DNA of 64,000 nucleotides from Mactromeris polynyma. Lineage: Eukaryota > Mollusca > Bivalvia > Venerida > Mactridae. This document shows, in pieces, positions 20,454 to 33,000 of the stretch. The notes under the pieces were generated by a model. It did not search any database and was not told where the DNA came from. It saw only the letters and a list, made by a program, of their open reading frames with translations. The position numbers were made by a program, and so were the translations under genes. The stretch is taken from the NCBI GenBank assembly GCA_032209605.1, contig JASFXZ010000014.1, positions 18,867,231-18,931,230 of the forward strand. The letters run 5' to 3'. How positions within the stretch are numbered: position 1 is the stretch's first letter; every line of letters begins with the position of its first letter.

Positions 20454-23400
20454 ATGGATAAAATATGTGTATATATGTGTGTTCTATTTATCGGCGCATT
20501 ATCAGGTAAGTTAAGCCTTTGATTCAGGTATTTATCACCACGCCAAGTTTATATTGAAAAATGAATTAATTTGTGAATAGATGAAAAGTTGGGAGATATG
20601 AATTGATCGATACAGGTTTAACAACTGAGCCTACAGACTAGCTACGTTTTTATCACGGATTTTCTTTTGGTTAAAATATCTAACTGAATATTGTTGTAGT
20701 TTTAATTGACACTTATACTTCGTTTCGTTCGTGTTGAATCAATGATTTGACAGTAATATTCGCATCATAATCACATAATATTTCACATAAACTATTATGT
20801 GTATCCATTATGTAGATCTAGCCATCGTGCGGCATTACATGTAGATATAAACGTTTACTAGATAGATTCACAAATCCCTATAAACCAAAAACTATTACTC
20901 AGTACATTGTCTTCTTAACAGATATTTGAGCCACATGGCGATTGTACGCTATTGTTAATGTAATAGTGCGAACTGCATATTGTTCTGCTTATGAATGCTT
21001 TTATATTTTTCTATTGAGCGAAGTTTTTTACTGTTTTTTTACACTCTCTCTGTGAAATTCTGTGACCATGCTTTCAATATGTTAATCGATAAAATTATAT
21101 ATGTAATGAAATCTGTCATTGTGATTATATTAGTCTAAGGTAGATTTACGTTAATTAACTTATTCTCTGGGTGAGTATATGTCTAGATAACTCAATTTGC
21201 ATCGTGTTGACATACAAGGAAAGAATATGTTAAACTTAAGGTAAAGATAGAAATATATTGATTACGATACACATTATGTTTATACTTTATAGTATTGATT
21301 TGATCTATCGTATAAGTTTGTATACTCTAATAGATAGTTTATTATGTTTACTTAAACTAGTTTTGAGTTTCACTGAAGTCGGTTTCATAAACTTTCTGTT
21401 CATTGCAAGAAACTAATTGTAAGCCATGTTTAGTTTCATGATAATATCAGGTTTGTCAGACTTTAACTATCCTGGACGTGGTTTGGTCGGTCTCTCCTAT
21501 CCGAATTGTTACTCAATTTGAAAATTTAGCTAGATGCGCGCGCAAACTACGGATAGTGCTAACAGCGCTATCTGGACATTAAATCTTACAGAACTGTTCA
21601 GTCAGTCTCGATACTTTCCCGAGAACCACTACCACAGCATTTATAGTACCGTGTCTAGTGTGGTTAGAAATTCGAACAGCAATGTTGGGTTGTCATTTAT
21701 CAGTAAAGTTTCTATGCTGGACAGCTGCTTTCTCGCCCCGAACAACATTTCATGTATCGCCCAAAGGTAATCTAACAACTTATTTTCAAACAAATATGAA
21801 GCCATTTGAGGGAGAATACCACCTGAGCGTTATCTAACTTTCGGATATTGCTTCTACGTGTAAATAAATTACATTATTATCTAACACACAATATGCTCGC
21901 GGTCTGACAATACGACTTGTGAATGATACAACAACTTGTGTATCTAACATCTATACTAATCATTTGTTTGTACTCCATGGACGAAGAGTTTGAATCCACC
22001 TATGAGTGATTAAATATTCTAACTATCTCCGAGCATGACAATCGACAAACCTCTGGTCCTTCCAAAACCTGCAAGAAACTGTGCTGAAATGAGAAACACT
22101 CGATGTATGCCGATTGAAAACTTGACTGTGGAATAATTTCGTACATATTTGTACTATCAGTCAATTTTTGAAGTAAATTGACGTTACCAGCCATGTTAAA
22201 TGCCACGTTTTGTGAACAGTGAGAAACATAACCAACGTAGATGGCAAAAATAGCGAGAATTGCTGGATATTAATCATTGAACAAAAGGCGTAAAGCGAAA
22301 GTAATAATGCTATTATATACGGTGCAACCTCTCTAAAGCTGCAACAAACTCTCTTCAACAACTTATTTTTGCCTTAATAAAACAAGACTCGTACAAAGCA
22401 ACAACCTCCCAACAACAACCAAATAAAGCATCGTCCAAAAGGTATTGCTTACTCTCCTTTAGCATCGAGCGCTTAAATCACGATGCTTTCATGTAACGGG
22501 TAGTGGAATCAAAGCACTGGGAGCGCAGACGTTGAGCACTATGGAGAGGTTGCGATCTAAATGACTATTACAATACTTTGTCCTATGATCCTACATTATG
22601 CAAACTTGACTCCACATGTTCTATTTCACAGGATGTCAGGCTTTTGAAGTTTGTTCCAGAACTCTGTTTGAAATCACACATTATTGTGATGATAATGCAT
22701 ACTGTTGCGGAAATGAGAATCTGGAATGTTGGTAGGGATTATTTCTATATCAGTTATATCATGTATACGATTTAGTTGACTGTGTTTAATATTTACTATC
22801 AACTACATGGTCATTGTTAAATTGAGAATCTTCACATATTACGTTGACAAACAAAATCCTGTTTCAATGGTAGCAACAACATTCCTCTGTTTACGTATTA
22901 CCAGAGGAGTGAATATCGTTCTAACTAGATTGATATACATGTATACAATTACTCAATTAGGTCTTTTTCATGTTTAAATGTTTATTGTTCAGTTCATTTA
23001 TTCTGCAAGGGAGTTAAATAGTGAACCACACCTATACAGCCACGACGCGTGTTGATTGGTCCTGCCTCCGAGAAACAGATTGCTTGTGAAGCAATCCTAC
23101 TTGTTATAAGAAGAAATTTACATGATACAGAGAGGATATACTCACAATGCACAGTCCGCTCGGTTGTCTCAGTGGGTTGGACGCTCGACTGCTAATCTAT
23201 AGGTCGTGGGTTCGTAACCAGGTGTGGCATATGTCCTTCCGTGACAATTTGACTGAAGATAATGTATCCAAAGTCATCTGTCCTCTACCTCTGACATGTA
23301 TGAACTCTGATTTAAGTGGAGAATATGACTGAAACAATGTTGAGAAACGACATACAGCCCAAAACAATTAATAAATCAAGTGATACTTATACATATAAAT

Positions 23401-23704
23401 TGAAAGTCGTTCTTCACATCTTGAGGACAAAAGATTACGTATTTGTACTAGTGCCAAATAAATAATATGCTTGTATTGTCCTAATGGGCTGTCAACCTAT
23501 TGTAAATCAAATATTGATCTATCAATTATCCGACTATACGACTTATTATTGTTTATTTTCAGTAACACTTCACTGACACAGTATGCTATAGTGGGTGTAG
23601 TACTTGGCTGTGTGGCTTTGGTTGTTCTTGGTGTTGGGTTGACCATCGTGGCTATAAAACATATTCAACTAAAACGTGGAACAGCAATGGTGATAAGAGA
23701 ATAG
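20454..23704 (+). CDS. Unrecognised small type I membrane protein, three exons
   Basis: The model joins 20454-20505, 21592-21766 and 23563-23704 (stop TAG) and gives 122 residues. Both junctions are GT-AG and phases agree (1 then 2). Residues 1-17 form a signal peptide (MDKICVYMCVLFIGALS). Residues 18-83 are an ectodomain rich in Ser, Asn and Tyr, with only two cysteines (63 and 72) and two N-glycosylation sequons (NIS and NTS). Residues 84-107 are a Gly/Val-rich transmembrane helix. The tail is a short basic segment ending in MVIRE. I do not recognise the family. It resembles the CYYR1-like gene downstream in architecture only, since it lacks the YCC motif and the Pro-rich tail. An AATAAA at 23838-23843 fits as its polyadenylation signal. 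Confidence 0.65.
22320..22555. mobile_element. MITE-like element with inverted ends
   Basis: GGTGCAACCTCTCTAAAGC at the left pairs imperfectly with the inverted GCACTATGGAGAGGTTGCG at the right. The element is about 235 bp, lies in the second intron of the small membrane protein gene, and has no coding capacity. Confidence 0.5.
23153..23290 (+). mobile_element. tRNA-derived SINE with a different tail
   Basis: The tRNA-like head has an A-box-like TCAGTGGGTTGGACG and a B-box-like GTGGGTTCGTAACC. It is followed by non-tRNA sequence that lacks the CACGAGTACTGGTT tail of the other SINEs in this window. It is too diverged for a functional tRNA cloverleaf and sits in an intron. Confidence 0.5.
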
Positions 23705-26520
23705 GTATTGTTTATATATGTGTATGACCGGCCCTGCTGTTGACCCCAATACGCACCAAGACCTTCATGATTGACACACGGATCAGTTTATGTCATTTTA
23801 ATGGGTAGAACTTTACAAGGGAAGTAACTCTAGCAAGAATAAAAACAGATTCAACACATTTGCTATAGTCGTGTTAATTCCCTTACAACTCAACCATTCC
23901 GATAAGCAAGACAAAACGACATACGTTTTAAATGACTGTTTATTTTTTTATTAATAAGTAGCACTAAGGCAACCGACTGAAAAACTGGTATTTATGTGTT
24001 GGTTGCCCAAAGCTGAATGACTTTCAAGCACCTGCTTAGCGACATCTATCGGAAATATTCGACATTTATAAGGGTAATTAATTCTCTCTTAATTCATTAT
24101 TTTCAAAAGGTGAAAATACATCTATCAGCAATTATGTACAAAAAGTAATTGTTTAAAAAGTTTAATCGATTGTACAGATATATAGCGATAAGATGTTCAC
24201 ATATGCATGGTATGTATGGGAGATCTTTCATCGGTTGACTGTGTTGTGTATATTCAAGTATTTGCTTGACTAAATATTACATCACATCTACAAATTTCGT
24301 TCCATGCTCTAATTTCAGTCACATGACGCTGCTACAACTTCATGTTGAGGGACAAATTTGTTATCACACATCATACTGCGACAGTGGCCTCTTGTAGAAT
24401 ACAACTTTACTTTTCCACGATGTCATCAATGTAAATCAGGACTCTTAGACGTTTCCAGTTACCATGGTGTTACACCTTTCTTAACAACACAACAATAATG
24501 ACCATCATCATGACAACATATTTACCATATTTTCAAGAACATTCCATGTCACGTTGCCCCAGTGTTCACGACTGATGTGGACTGGTACATGGCGACCGTG
24601 TGTGTTTTGTCCATGTATTTCCCAATCTAGCACCATTTTAAGATTGTGCACTAGGATTCAAGTTTGTATTTGTGAAAACCATTGGTAACGTAAACTACTC
24701 AAAGCATACGATGTATCAGACATCAATGACAAAAACGCTTGAATCATTTTGTTTATATACCTGTTTATGAAGTAATCATTCCAAATTAAGCAAATCCCTG
24801 CATTCTGATTGGCTTATCCGAGGTTTCACAAATTCATGAACACCCAAATTGCATTGATCACGGACTATTTTCGACCTACGTCTAAGGTAAACAATATGAT
24901 GAACAAGTTGAGTACACTTTTTCTCAAGCAACAAATATAGTGTGTATTTATTTGCAAATTCACCACATAAGTTAGAAACAAATTTAGATCTAGGTACTAT
25001 TAGTTACATCGTTATTTATGGAAAATATTAATGACGTGACAGACGATGTCATCAAGAATGGTCATGGAATAGAACCAATGATTCTAGAATTCCATTTCCT
25101 TCCTCCTAGTCCTACTTTGATTCAGAATCCGTCAGCGACAGCACGTGAAGTTTGTTGGTGGCATGATTTATTTTACAAGACAACAATCAATCATTACGTA
25201 ATTAATCTAGTTTCAAATCTAATCAAAGCCATCTGATTTCACGACCATTTCTTTCGGTTTTACAAAACGTGTCATCAACAGCATATAATATTTTCCTAGA
25301 AACACGTATTCCATGTTTATACGAAATCCGGTATCTTTACCAGTTTATCTATCATAGTTTCTGATTTAAAGAGCTCCATTAATTCTTTACATTTTAGTCA
25401 ATGATCAATATGTCTCCTATGATGGTCTGAAAATATTTTTTTAAAGTCTTTTTGCCTGTTTAACTCGGTACTATTTTTGTTTTCATACGCATGGTGAGAA
25501 CACGATGTGTATTGACCACAAAAGCTTCATTGGGGATTGTTCCAAAGGCCTATTTGGAATTAGCAGGATTAAAAGACCCATTTTTGTCGTTCACTCATGT
25601 GAAAACTCCGATCAGTCCGCACACCGAAGGGGCTTTATGTTAAATGTGTGCGTTCTGATCAGGGTTTACACACGTGTGAACGCCAAAAAATGGTATACTG
25701 ACACGTATGTATGTCGTATATTGTTCAAGTACAAGATACCAAAGAGTTACAACGAGTACGGTTGTTTCACAAAGAGGTAGCTACATACCACATAATGCTC
25801 TGGTAATGAATTACCTTAACAGGCACTATTTGTCTAACTCAACAGTTTGTACCTCTCAGTACTACATCGGAGAATGTTGAACATTTCAGGTTAAATAAGC
25901 GCGCCACACAGTGTTGTCGGTATCTATGTATTATTTTAATTGCTACTAAATTATCCAGTACGTGTTTAATTATTGTATCCATTTAAGTTGTGTTGATATG
26001 TGTTTAACTGTTGCTAGTGTTACATATAGCTGAAGGCACGAACATGTACGTGAACATTATCCTAAATTTGTGACTTCATTATGTGAATGATATGGATATC
26101 ACCATTTATGAGCTGTTGTTACATTGTATAGTGTACATATACATTAAGATTAAATACTCATGTCATATTGTATTGAATTGTCGTTGGTTTTACTGATTTC
26201 ACATGTGTATGCTGCATTTGACGTTCCTTATACAGTTTTTCAGTGGATCATGTAAAGTGTTACCGTGGACACGTGACATGATGCTATACCCAATGACATT
26301 AATCTAGCCCCACAATAAGTTTGAGCCCCGCGTTGAATGGCGTCTGATCACCACAAATTTCTGGAATTCGGCTCGAGTACTGGTTGAAGGTTTGTAACTC
26401 GGGAATCAGTCTTGGAGTGTCATTCGTATAAGTCGATAACAAACACAAAGTAGTATTTTTTTAATACAAACAATAATCTGAAAAATTAATTCAGAACACC
26501 AAAATCAAATTCAAACGTAT
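23705..26520. other. Intergenic AT-rich DNA, no gene seen
   Basis: Open frames at 25018-25236 and 25505-25780 have no recognisable motif and no splice context I could chain. A short SINE-tail fragment (GAGTACTGGTTGAAG) lies near 26373. Confidence 0.45.
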
Positions 26521-26523
26521 CAT

Positions 26524-26815
26524 TCAGTAGTTGGTGTGGCCACCATCATAGTGAATGCATGCCAGCAATTGTCGTCCATTGGTGGAACGATACAAGCAGT
26601 TCTCTACATAGAAGTGGAATATTTACCCATTTCATTGTCAATGTCGGGCGTGTCTCGTCAATGTAATTATAGTGTGGTTGACGTCTACCCATCTGTCTTT
26701 TAAGATGTGTCCTAACGTTATCAATTGGATGAGATAAGATTGACCAGCACATGTCATGTACATCATTATGTGAGACAAACTGTGTCGTAATGTTCGCGAC
26801 ATCTCGATGCATGTC
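26524..26815 (-). pseudogene. Tc1/mariner transposase C-terminal remnant
   Basis: Read from 26815 down, the frame gives SHPIDNVRTHLKRQMGRRQ, corresponding to the SPIENVW...LGRR region of Tc1-like transposases. It continues with KWVNIPLLCRELLVSFHQ (the usual EW..IP..RLV.SM). A frameshift follows, and the other frame ends ACIHYDGGHTNY and a stop at 26524-26526, matching the conserved A.GGHT.Y end. The last catalytic residue of the DDE/D triad lies in the IENVW region and is substituted here (IDNV). This is an inactive fragment. Confidence 0.7.
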
Positions 26816-26864
26816 GTCGAATTACCAGTGATGTTTTTCGCCTGTAGTCTTCATTTGAATCCTC

Positions 26865-29012
26865 AATTTGTGTCCCGCCCTGATCATCGTGCTGTTGTTT
26901 TTGTGTCCCTCCCTGTATCTGCCCTCTGATCAATGTGTTGTTGTTTTTGTGTCCCTCTCTGTATCTGCCCTCTGATCCGTGTGTTGTTGTTTTTGTGTCC
27001 CTCTCTGTATCTGCCCTCTGATCTGTGTGTTGTTGTTTTTGTGTCCCTCCCTGTATCTGCCCTCTGATCAGTGTGTTGTTGTTTTTGTGTCCCTCTCTGT
27101 ATCTGCGCTCTGATCAGTGTGTTGTTGTTTTTGTGTCCCTCCCTGTATCTGCCCTCTGATCAGTGTGTTGTTGTTTTTGTGTCCCTCTCTGTATCTGCCC
27201 TCTGATCAGTGTGTTGTTGTTTTTGTGTCCCTCTCTGTATCTGCCCTCTGATCAGTGTGTTGTTGTTTTTGTGTCCCTCCCTGTATCTGCCCTCTGATCC
27301 GTGTGTTGTTGTTTTGTGTCCCTCTCTGTATCTGCCCTCTGATCAGTGTGTTGTTGTTTTTGTGTCCCTCCCTGTATCTGCCCTCTGATCCGTGTGTTGT
27401 TGTTTTTGTGTCCCTCCCTGTATCTGCCCTCTGATCCGTGTGTTGTTGTTTTTTGTCCCTCTCTGTATCTGCCCTCTGATCCGTGTGTTGTTGTTTTGTG
27501 TCCCTCCCTGTATCTGCCCTCTGATCAATGTGTTGTTGTTTTTGTGTCCCTCCCTGTATCTGCCCTCTGATCAGTGTGTTGTTGTTTTGTGTCCCTCTCT
27601 GTATCTGCCCTCTGATCAGTGTGTTGTTGTTTTGTGTCCCTCCCTGTATCTGCCCTCTGATCAGTGTGTTGTTGTTTTGTGTCCCTCTCTGTATCTGCCC
27701 TCTGATCCGTGTGTTGTTGTTTTTGTGTCCCTCCCTGTATCAGTCCTCTGATCCGTGTGTTGTTGTTTTTGTGTCACTCCCTGTATCTGCCCTCTGATCA
27801 GTGTGTTGTTGTTTTTGTGTCCCACCCTGTATCTGCCCTCTGATCCGTGTGTTGTTGTTTTTGTGTCCCACCCTGTATCTGCCCTCTGATCAGTGTGTTG
27901 TTGTTTTTGTGTCCCTCTCTGTATCTGCCCTCTGATCAGTGTGTTGTTGTTTTGTGTCCCTCCCTGTATCTGCCCTCTGATCCGTGTGTTGTTGTTTTGT
28001 GTCCCTCCCTGTATCTGCCCTCTGATCAGTGTGTTGTTGTTTTGTGTCCCTCCCTGTATCTGCCCTCTGATCCGTGTGTTGTTGTTTTTGTGTCCCTCCC
28101 TGTATCTGCCCTCTGATCAGTGTGTTGTTGTTTTATGTCCCTCTCTGTATCTGCCCTCTGATCCGTGTGTTGTTGTTTTTTGTGTCCCTCTCTGTATCTG
28201 CCCTCTGATCAGTGTGTTGTTGTTTTTGTGTCCCTCCCTGTATCTGCCCTCTGATCAGTGTGTTGTTGTTTTGTGTCCCTCTCTGTATCTGCCCTCTGAT
28301 CCGTGTGTTGTTGTTTTTTGTGTCCCTCTCTGTATCTGCCCTCTGATCCGTGTGTTGTTGATTTTGTGTCCCTCTCTGTATCTGCCCTCTGATCTGTGTG
28401 TTGTTGTTGTTGTGTCCCTCTCTGTATCTGCCCTCTGATCCGTGTATTGTTGTTGTTGTGTCCCTCTCTGTATCTGTTCTCTTATCCGTGTGTTGTTGTT
28501 GTTGTGTCCCTCTCTGTATCTGCCCTCTGATCTGTGTGTTGTTGTTGTTGTGTCCCTATCTGTATCTGCCCTCTGATCCGTGTGTTGTTATTGTTGTGTC
28601 CCTCTCTGTATCTGCCCTCTTATCCGTGTGTTGTTGTTGTTGTGTCCCTCTCTGTATCTGCCCTCTGATCTGTGTGTTGTTGTTTTTGTGTCCCTCTCTG
28701 TATCTGTTCTCTTATCCGTGTGTTGTTGTTGTTGTGTCCCTCTCTGTATCTGTTCTCTTATCCGTGTGTTGTTGTTTTTGTGTCCCTCTCTGTATCTGCC
28801 CTCTGATCCGTGTGTTGTTGTTGTTGTGTCCCTCTCTGTATCTGCCCTCTGATCCGTGTGTTGTTGTTGTTGTGTCCCTCTCTGTATCTGCCCTCTTATC
28901 CGTGTGTTGTTGTTGTTGTGTCCCTCTCTGTATCTGCCCTCTGATATGTGTGTTGTTGTTGTTGTGTCCCTCTCTGTATCTGTTCTCTTATCCGTGTGTT
29001 GTTGCTTTTGTG
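26865..29012. repeat. Minisatellite, 46-bp unit, about 47 copies
   Basis: The unit contains TGTATCTGCCCTCTGATC followed by variants of CAGTGTGTTGTTG, CCGTGTGTTGTTG or TGTGTGTTGTTG and TTTTGTGTCCCTC. From about 28390 onward the T-run changes to a GTTGTTGTTG microsatellite, and units with CTTATCC appear, so the right third is a separate subfamily. Open frames across it (CCVPLCICPLI-type peptides and their complements) are repeat shadows. Confidence 0.97.
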
Positions 29013-29374
29013 TATAGTATGGACAAACTAATACGTCAGCGCTGTCCCCTCTATATTTACCTGAAATAAAATACAAACACAAAAAGTCATTCAATATAAT
29101 GTTATCTATGTTTTACGCTAAGATTTCAATCTGTAAATCTATGTGTAAGCGTACTAGTTCAAGTATTGAATCCAAACCGCTGATAGTGGCCGTAATCCAA
29201 ACTGATTACATAAACTTGGAGGTGGTATACTCAATATACAGTCCAATTTCTCCACAGCAGTCCACCGTGGGACTCCAAATTCTCTGCAAACGCGATTATC
29301 TACTTTCTCATAAAAATGTGAATCCAAATTTACTTCTCATACTTGAAAGTTCTTACAACTTATACTAATCACTC

Positions 29375-29508
29375 TCGGTGACGACTCTCTGGCTACCAAC
29401 CAGTACTCGCGCATAATTTAGGGATTGTGAAGTTCGAACGCACGACCTTCGAATCACTAGTTAGGAACTCTACCCATCGACCACTGCGCCTGCTAGCAGC
29501 AACTCTCA
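29375..29508 (-). mobile_element. tRNA-derived SINE
   Basis: In reverse orientation it reads a head (GCAGTGGTCGATGGGTAGAG), a B-box-like CGTGCGTTCGAAC, and the family tail (CGAGTACTGGTTGGTAGCC, then GAGAGTGATTAGTATAAG). It is one of at least four copies in the window with this tail. Confidence 0.75.
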
Positions 29509-30068
29509 ACAACTGCCAAAGTTCTACATATCCCAAAGCCCAAATGATGTTGTTCTAAAGAGGTTACACTGTATCTGATTTACTGTTTTACAAACGAGAC
29601 CTACGTATGTTTAACAGACAAAAGTTAGCGTCCATTTATACCGGTCTAGCTTAGTGAGCGCACTTCCGTTCTATCTGGGTGTCCCACGATGTGTCTATGC
29701 TAATCTTAGGTTATAGGCCTGTGCTCAGGTATCGTCGGCGGGTGTATACCTTGTAACATGGTCGTAAAATAGCGGTCAGAATATATGTATGTCTCATTGA
29801 ATTTTAGTTGTTAGACGGAACACTGACTGAAATTATCAATGTTATAATTCCGAGTGTAAGACCAACGTATTTGTTCAGAATAGGAAGTTAAAACAACCAT
29901 ACATGTATAAAACGTAGCAATAAGTCAGCGATCTGAGTTTTATTTACTGATAAAATCCTTGGAGACGATGTGACAACCTTGTGTTAGGTGATTTTTAAAT
30001 CGATCAGATGTATATAACGTTTATTGATGTTAAGATCAGGACTAGATCAGGACGAGAATTTGAAGATA
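29509..30068. other. Upstream region of the CYYR1-like gene
   Basis: I see no coding sequence. The region ends in a TATA-like element at 30011-30017 and the probable first exon. Confidence 0.45.
30011..30017 (+). promoter_or_regulatory. Candidate TATA box of the CYYR1-like gene
   Basis: TATATAA lies 58 bases upstream of the proposed start codon. This leaves room for transcription to begin near 30040. The assignment rests only on motif and spacing. Confidence 0.4.
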
Positions 30069-33000
30069 ATGGCGGATATTAAAACGAGTTATTTGTTGTT
30101 TGCGTTTCTGTTTGTTGTGTTTTCTGGCGGTAAGAACCTTGTACTATACTTGTATTTATACATCACTGATGTGTGTGACTTTATTATGAAGGTGCAGGGA
30201 GGCACAGTGGTCGAGGGGTTGAGCCCCACAAAGAATTTCACAATCCCTAAATTTGGCGCAAGTACTGGTTGGTAGCCAGGAAGCAGTCATCGAGAGTGAT
30301 TAGTATAAGTTGTAAGAACTTGTTTCACAATCGATGTAAACGAAATAAGTTTAAGCTCCATTATGAAATAATTCCGTGGTGACTTCTTCATTCCCAATGT
30401 CATATCCTGTTAAAACGTGAAGTCATGAATCGCGGAATTATAACCTTCACACCAGATCATGTTTTTTTTAAAAACAATTTGTGGTTTCACGCTTATGGTA
30501 TAAGATTGTTTCATAAAATGATAATGAAAAAAGTTCACTATCGGTCTTTGTACAATATAATCATGGTATTTCCCGGATGATCGTTAGCATTTACATAATC
30601 ATTCAGTATCACTTAGTAATTTAGAAATTGTAAAACAAGAATAATTATCAATACATTTTATAGAGATAAATATTTGAATGATATAATCTGTATTCTGTGA
30701 AAAGCTGAATTACAATCTCTTCCTGGATTATCTGCCTGTACTACCAGCATAACTTGTGATTTACCAACGACATATAGCTTTCCCATATGCAACATGGCCA
30801 GACGACTAAAGTCATTGATCTTACAAACGCAAAATATTTTCAAATATATAGCATACAATGTTTACCACAGCTTGATGATTATTTCTTATATTCATTTTTT
30901 TAAATATTTCAATCCTTTTTTTATTTTATTTAAACATACATACATAACACATAGGAGCTTATCATATACATGTACATATAAATGCGTAATAAACGTGGCA
31001 GTTGTTTAAAGATATACTACATTGTAGGTATTTCTATATCTATTATATTGCTAGTTCATATATTCACAGTAAAAAAATGAAATGTGACAATATGACAAAA
31101 AGGTTTGTATGTAGAAAAAGATAGAAACCAGACACACCTTTGATATAATCTAGTCTAGTATACTATTACAGTACGCAAACGAAAAGAGACTAGATCATTT
31201 CGATGTGTGGTTAAAACAGTTGTTGATATATCAACGAGGAATGCTTACAGTATAAGCATTGATAACGTTATATTTAGTTCTTGATTAGATTAAAGGCAGG
31301 TGTTTGTTAAAGATTGTAAAAAAACGATCATTGACCTTTCGCTGTTTAAGGTACATAGCCAGTGTTTTATATTCGTATGTAAATATATTGTATAGGTTGC
31401 TGGTTTTAGTCCAATTGTCGCTTTCAAAGTATGCTTTGCTAATGCAAAAACCTATTAATGGTATTGATGTATTGGTTCATATAATGATATTCGCAATTAC
31501 TTATCTTATATCCATTAACTATATGTTTGAGATTCCGGACATTTTTATTTATCCCACACATATTGAATACAGTTTGAACATCAGTCCATAATTTATTCGT
31601 TTGTGGACAATCGATGAAAAGATGATTATATGTTTCGGTAACATTGCATATGTAGCAGTTTTTCGTTTCGGATATTTTACATTTGAATCTTAGTTCATTT
31701 GTTGTAATTATATTCTGAATAATTCTGTATTTGAATTGTTTTATTCTGTTATCTGGGATTGAATGTATGAAGGAGTATAGTGCAGACCAATCAATGTGCA
31801 AGTTAAGTACAGCTTCCCAGTGACCATGCATGTACGGTTTGGTGAATTTTGACGATATAATATACTTATAAATGTAGTTGCTGTTAATATTTCCAAGTCT
31901 TAGTTTATTGACTTTTATCTCAAGAGAAGTATTAACTAATGTTTGTTTTGACTCTGTGTATTTTAAAGTATGCTTCCATGATTTAGGGATTGATTTTAGT
32001 AATATGCTGTATTCTGATATCCAGTTGTGTGTGCTAATAAGTTTGTTACGAATTGTTTGTGAACTTAGATCACCGTGATTGTCTAGCAGGTCATTAATAA
32101 AGAGTATCTTCGAGTTTATCCAGTTTGGGAATATTAAACATTTACCGTTGTACTTTTTGACATCTTTGTTTCCCCATATTACTTATTTGCAGTTGAGTGA
32201 AGTTGGCGCGGCAATCGTACATCGTACATCAACATTGAATACCGACCCAGATTGAATACAGAGCCAGCACTGACGTCGTTATTCGAAACGGGTCCGCGGC
32301 GAATACATATCTATTTTTGAATACATATATTATATCGAATCCAGAGCTAGCACGGACATCACCATTCGAAACGGGTCCGCGGCGAATATATATCTGGAGT
32401 CCAATAACGAGCCAGCTCGTACATCGTTATTCGAGTTTTCTAAATATTTGAATACAGACCTATATGCAAACCCAGAGCTAGCACTGACATCAACATTCGA
32501 ACTTGACCGCGGCGAATACATATCTGGAGCCCAATAACGAGCTAGCTCGTACATCGTTGTTCGAGTACTTTTTAAATATTTGAATACAGACCTATTATAT
32601 CGAACCCAGAGCTAGAACTGACATCAAGTTTCGACTTGACTGCGGCGAATACATATCTGGAGCCCAATAACGAGCCAGCTCGTACATCATTATTCGAGTG
32701 TTTTTTTAAATATTTGAATACAGACCTAATATCGAACCCAGAGCTAGCACTGACATCAACATTCGAACTTGACCGCGGCGAATACATATCTGGAGCTCAA
32801 TAACGAGCTAGCTCGTACATCGTTATTCGAGTGTTTTTTTAAATATTTGAATACAGACCTAATATCGAACCCAGAGCTAGCACTGACATCAACATTCGAA
32901 CTTGACCGCGGCGAATACATATCTGGAGCCCAACAACGAGCTAGCTCGTACATCATTATTCGAGTGTTTTTTAAATATTTGATTACAGACCTATTATATC

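Noticed and set aside
21534..21591. An exon of the small membrane protein starting at 21534
   Set aside because: The frame from exon 1 (phase 1) would meet a stop with an acceptor at 21533. Only the acceptor ending at 21591 keeps the frame open.
26361..26376. AATTCGGCTCGAG, resembling a cDNA cloning adaptor
   Set aside because: The following GAGTACTGGTTG matches the SINE tail (GGCACGAGTACTGGTTG), so a SINE remnant explains it without contamination.
26865..29012. CRISPR-like appearance of regularly spaced repeats
   Set aside because: There are no unique spacers: whole units repeat end to end, and the DNA is animal nuclear sequence.
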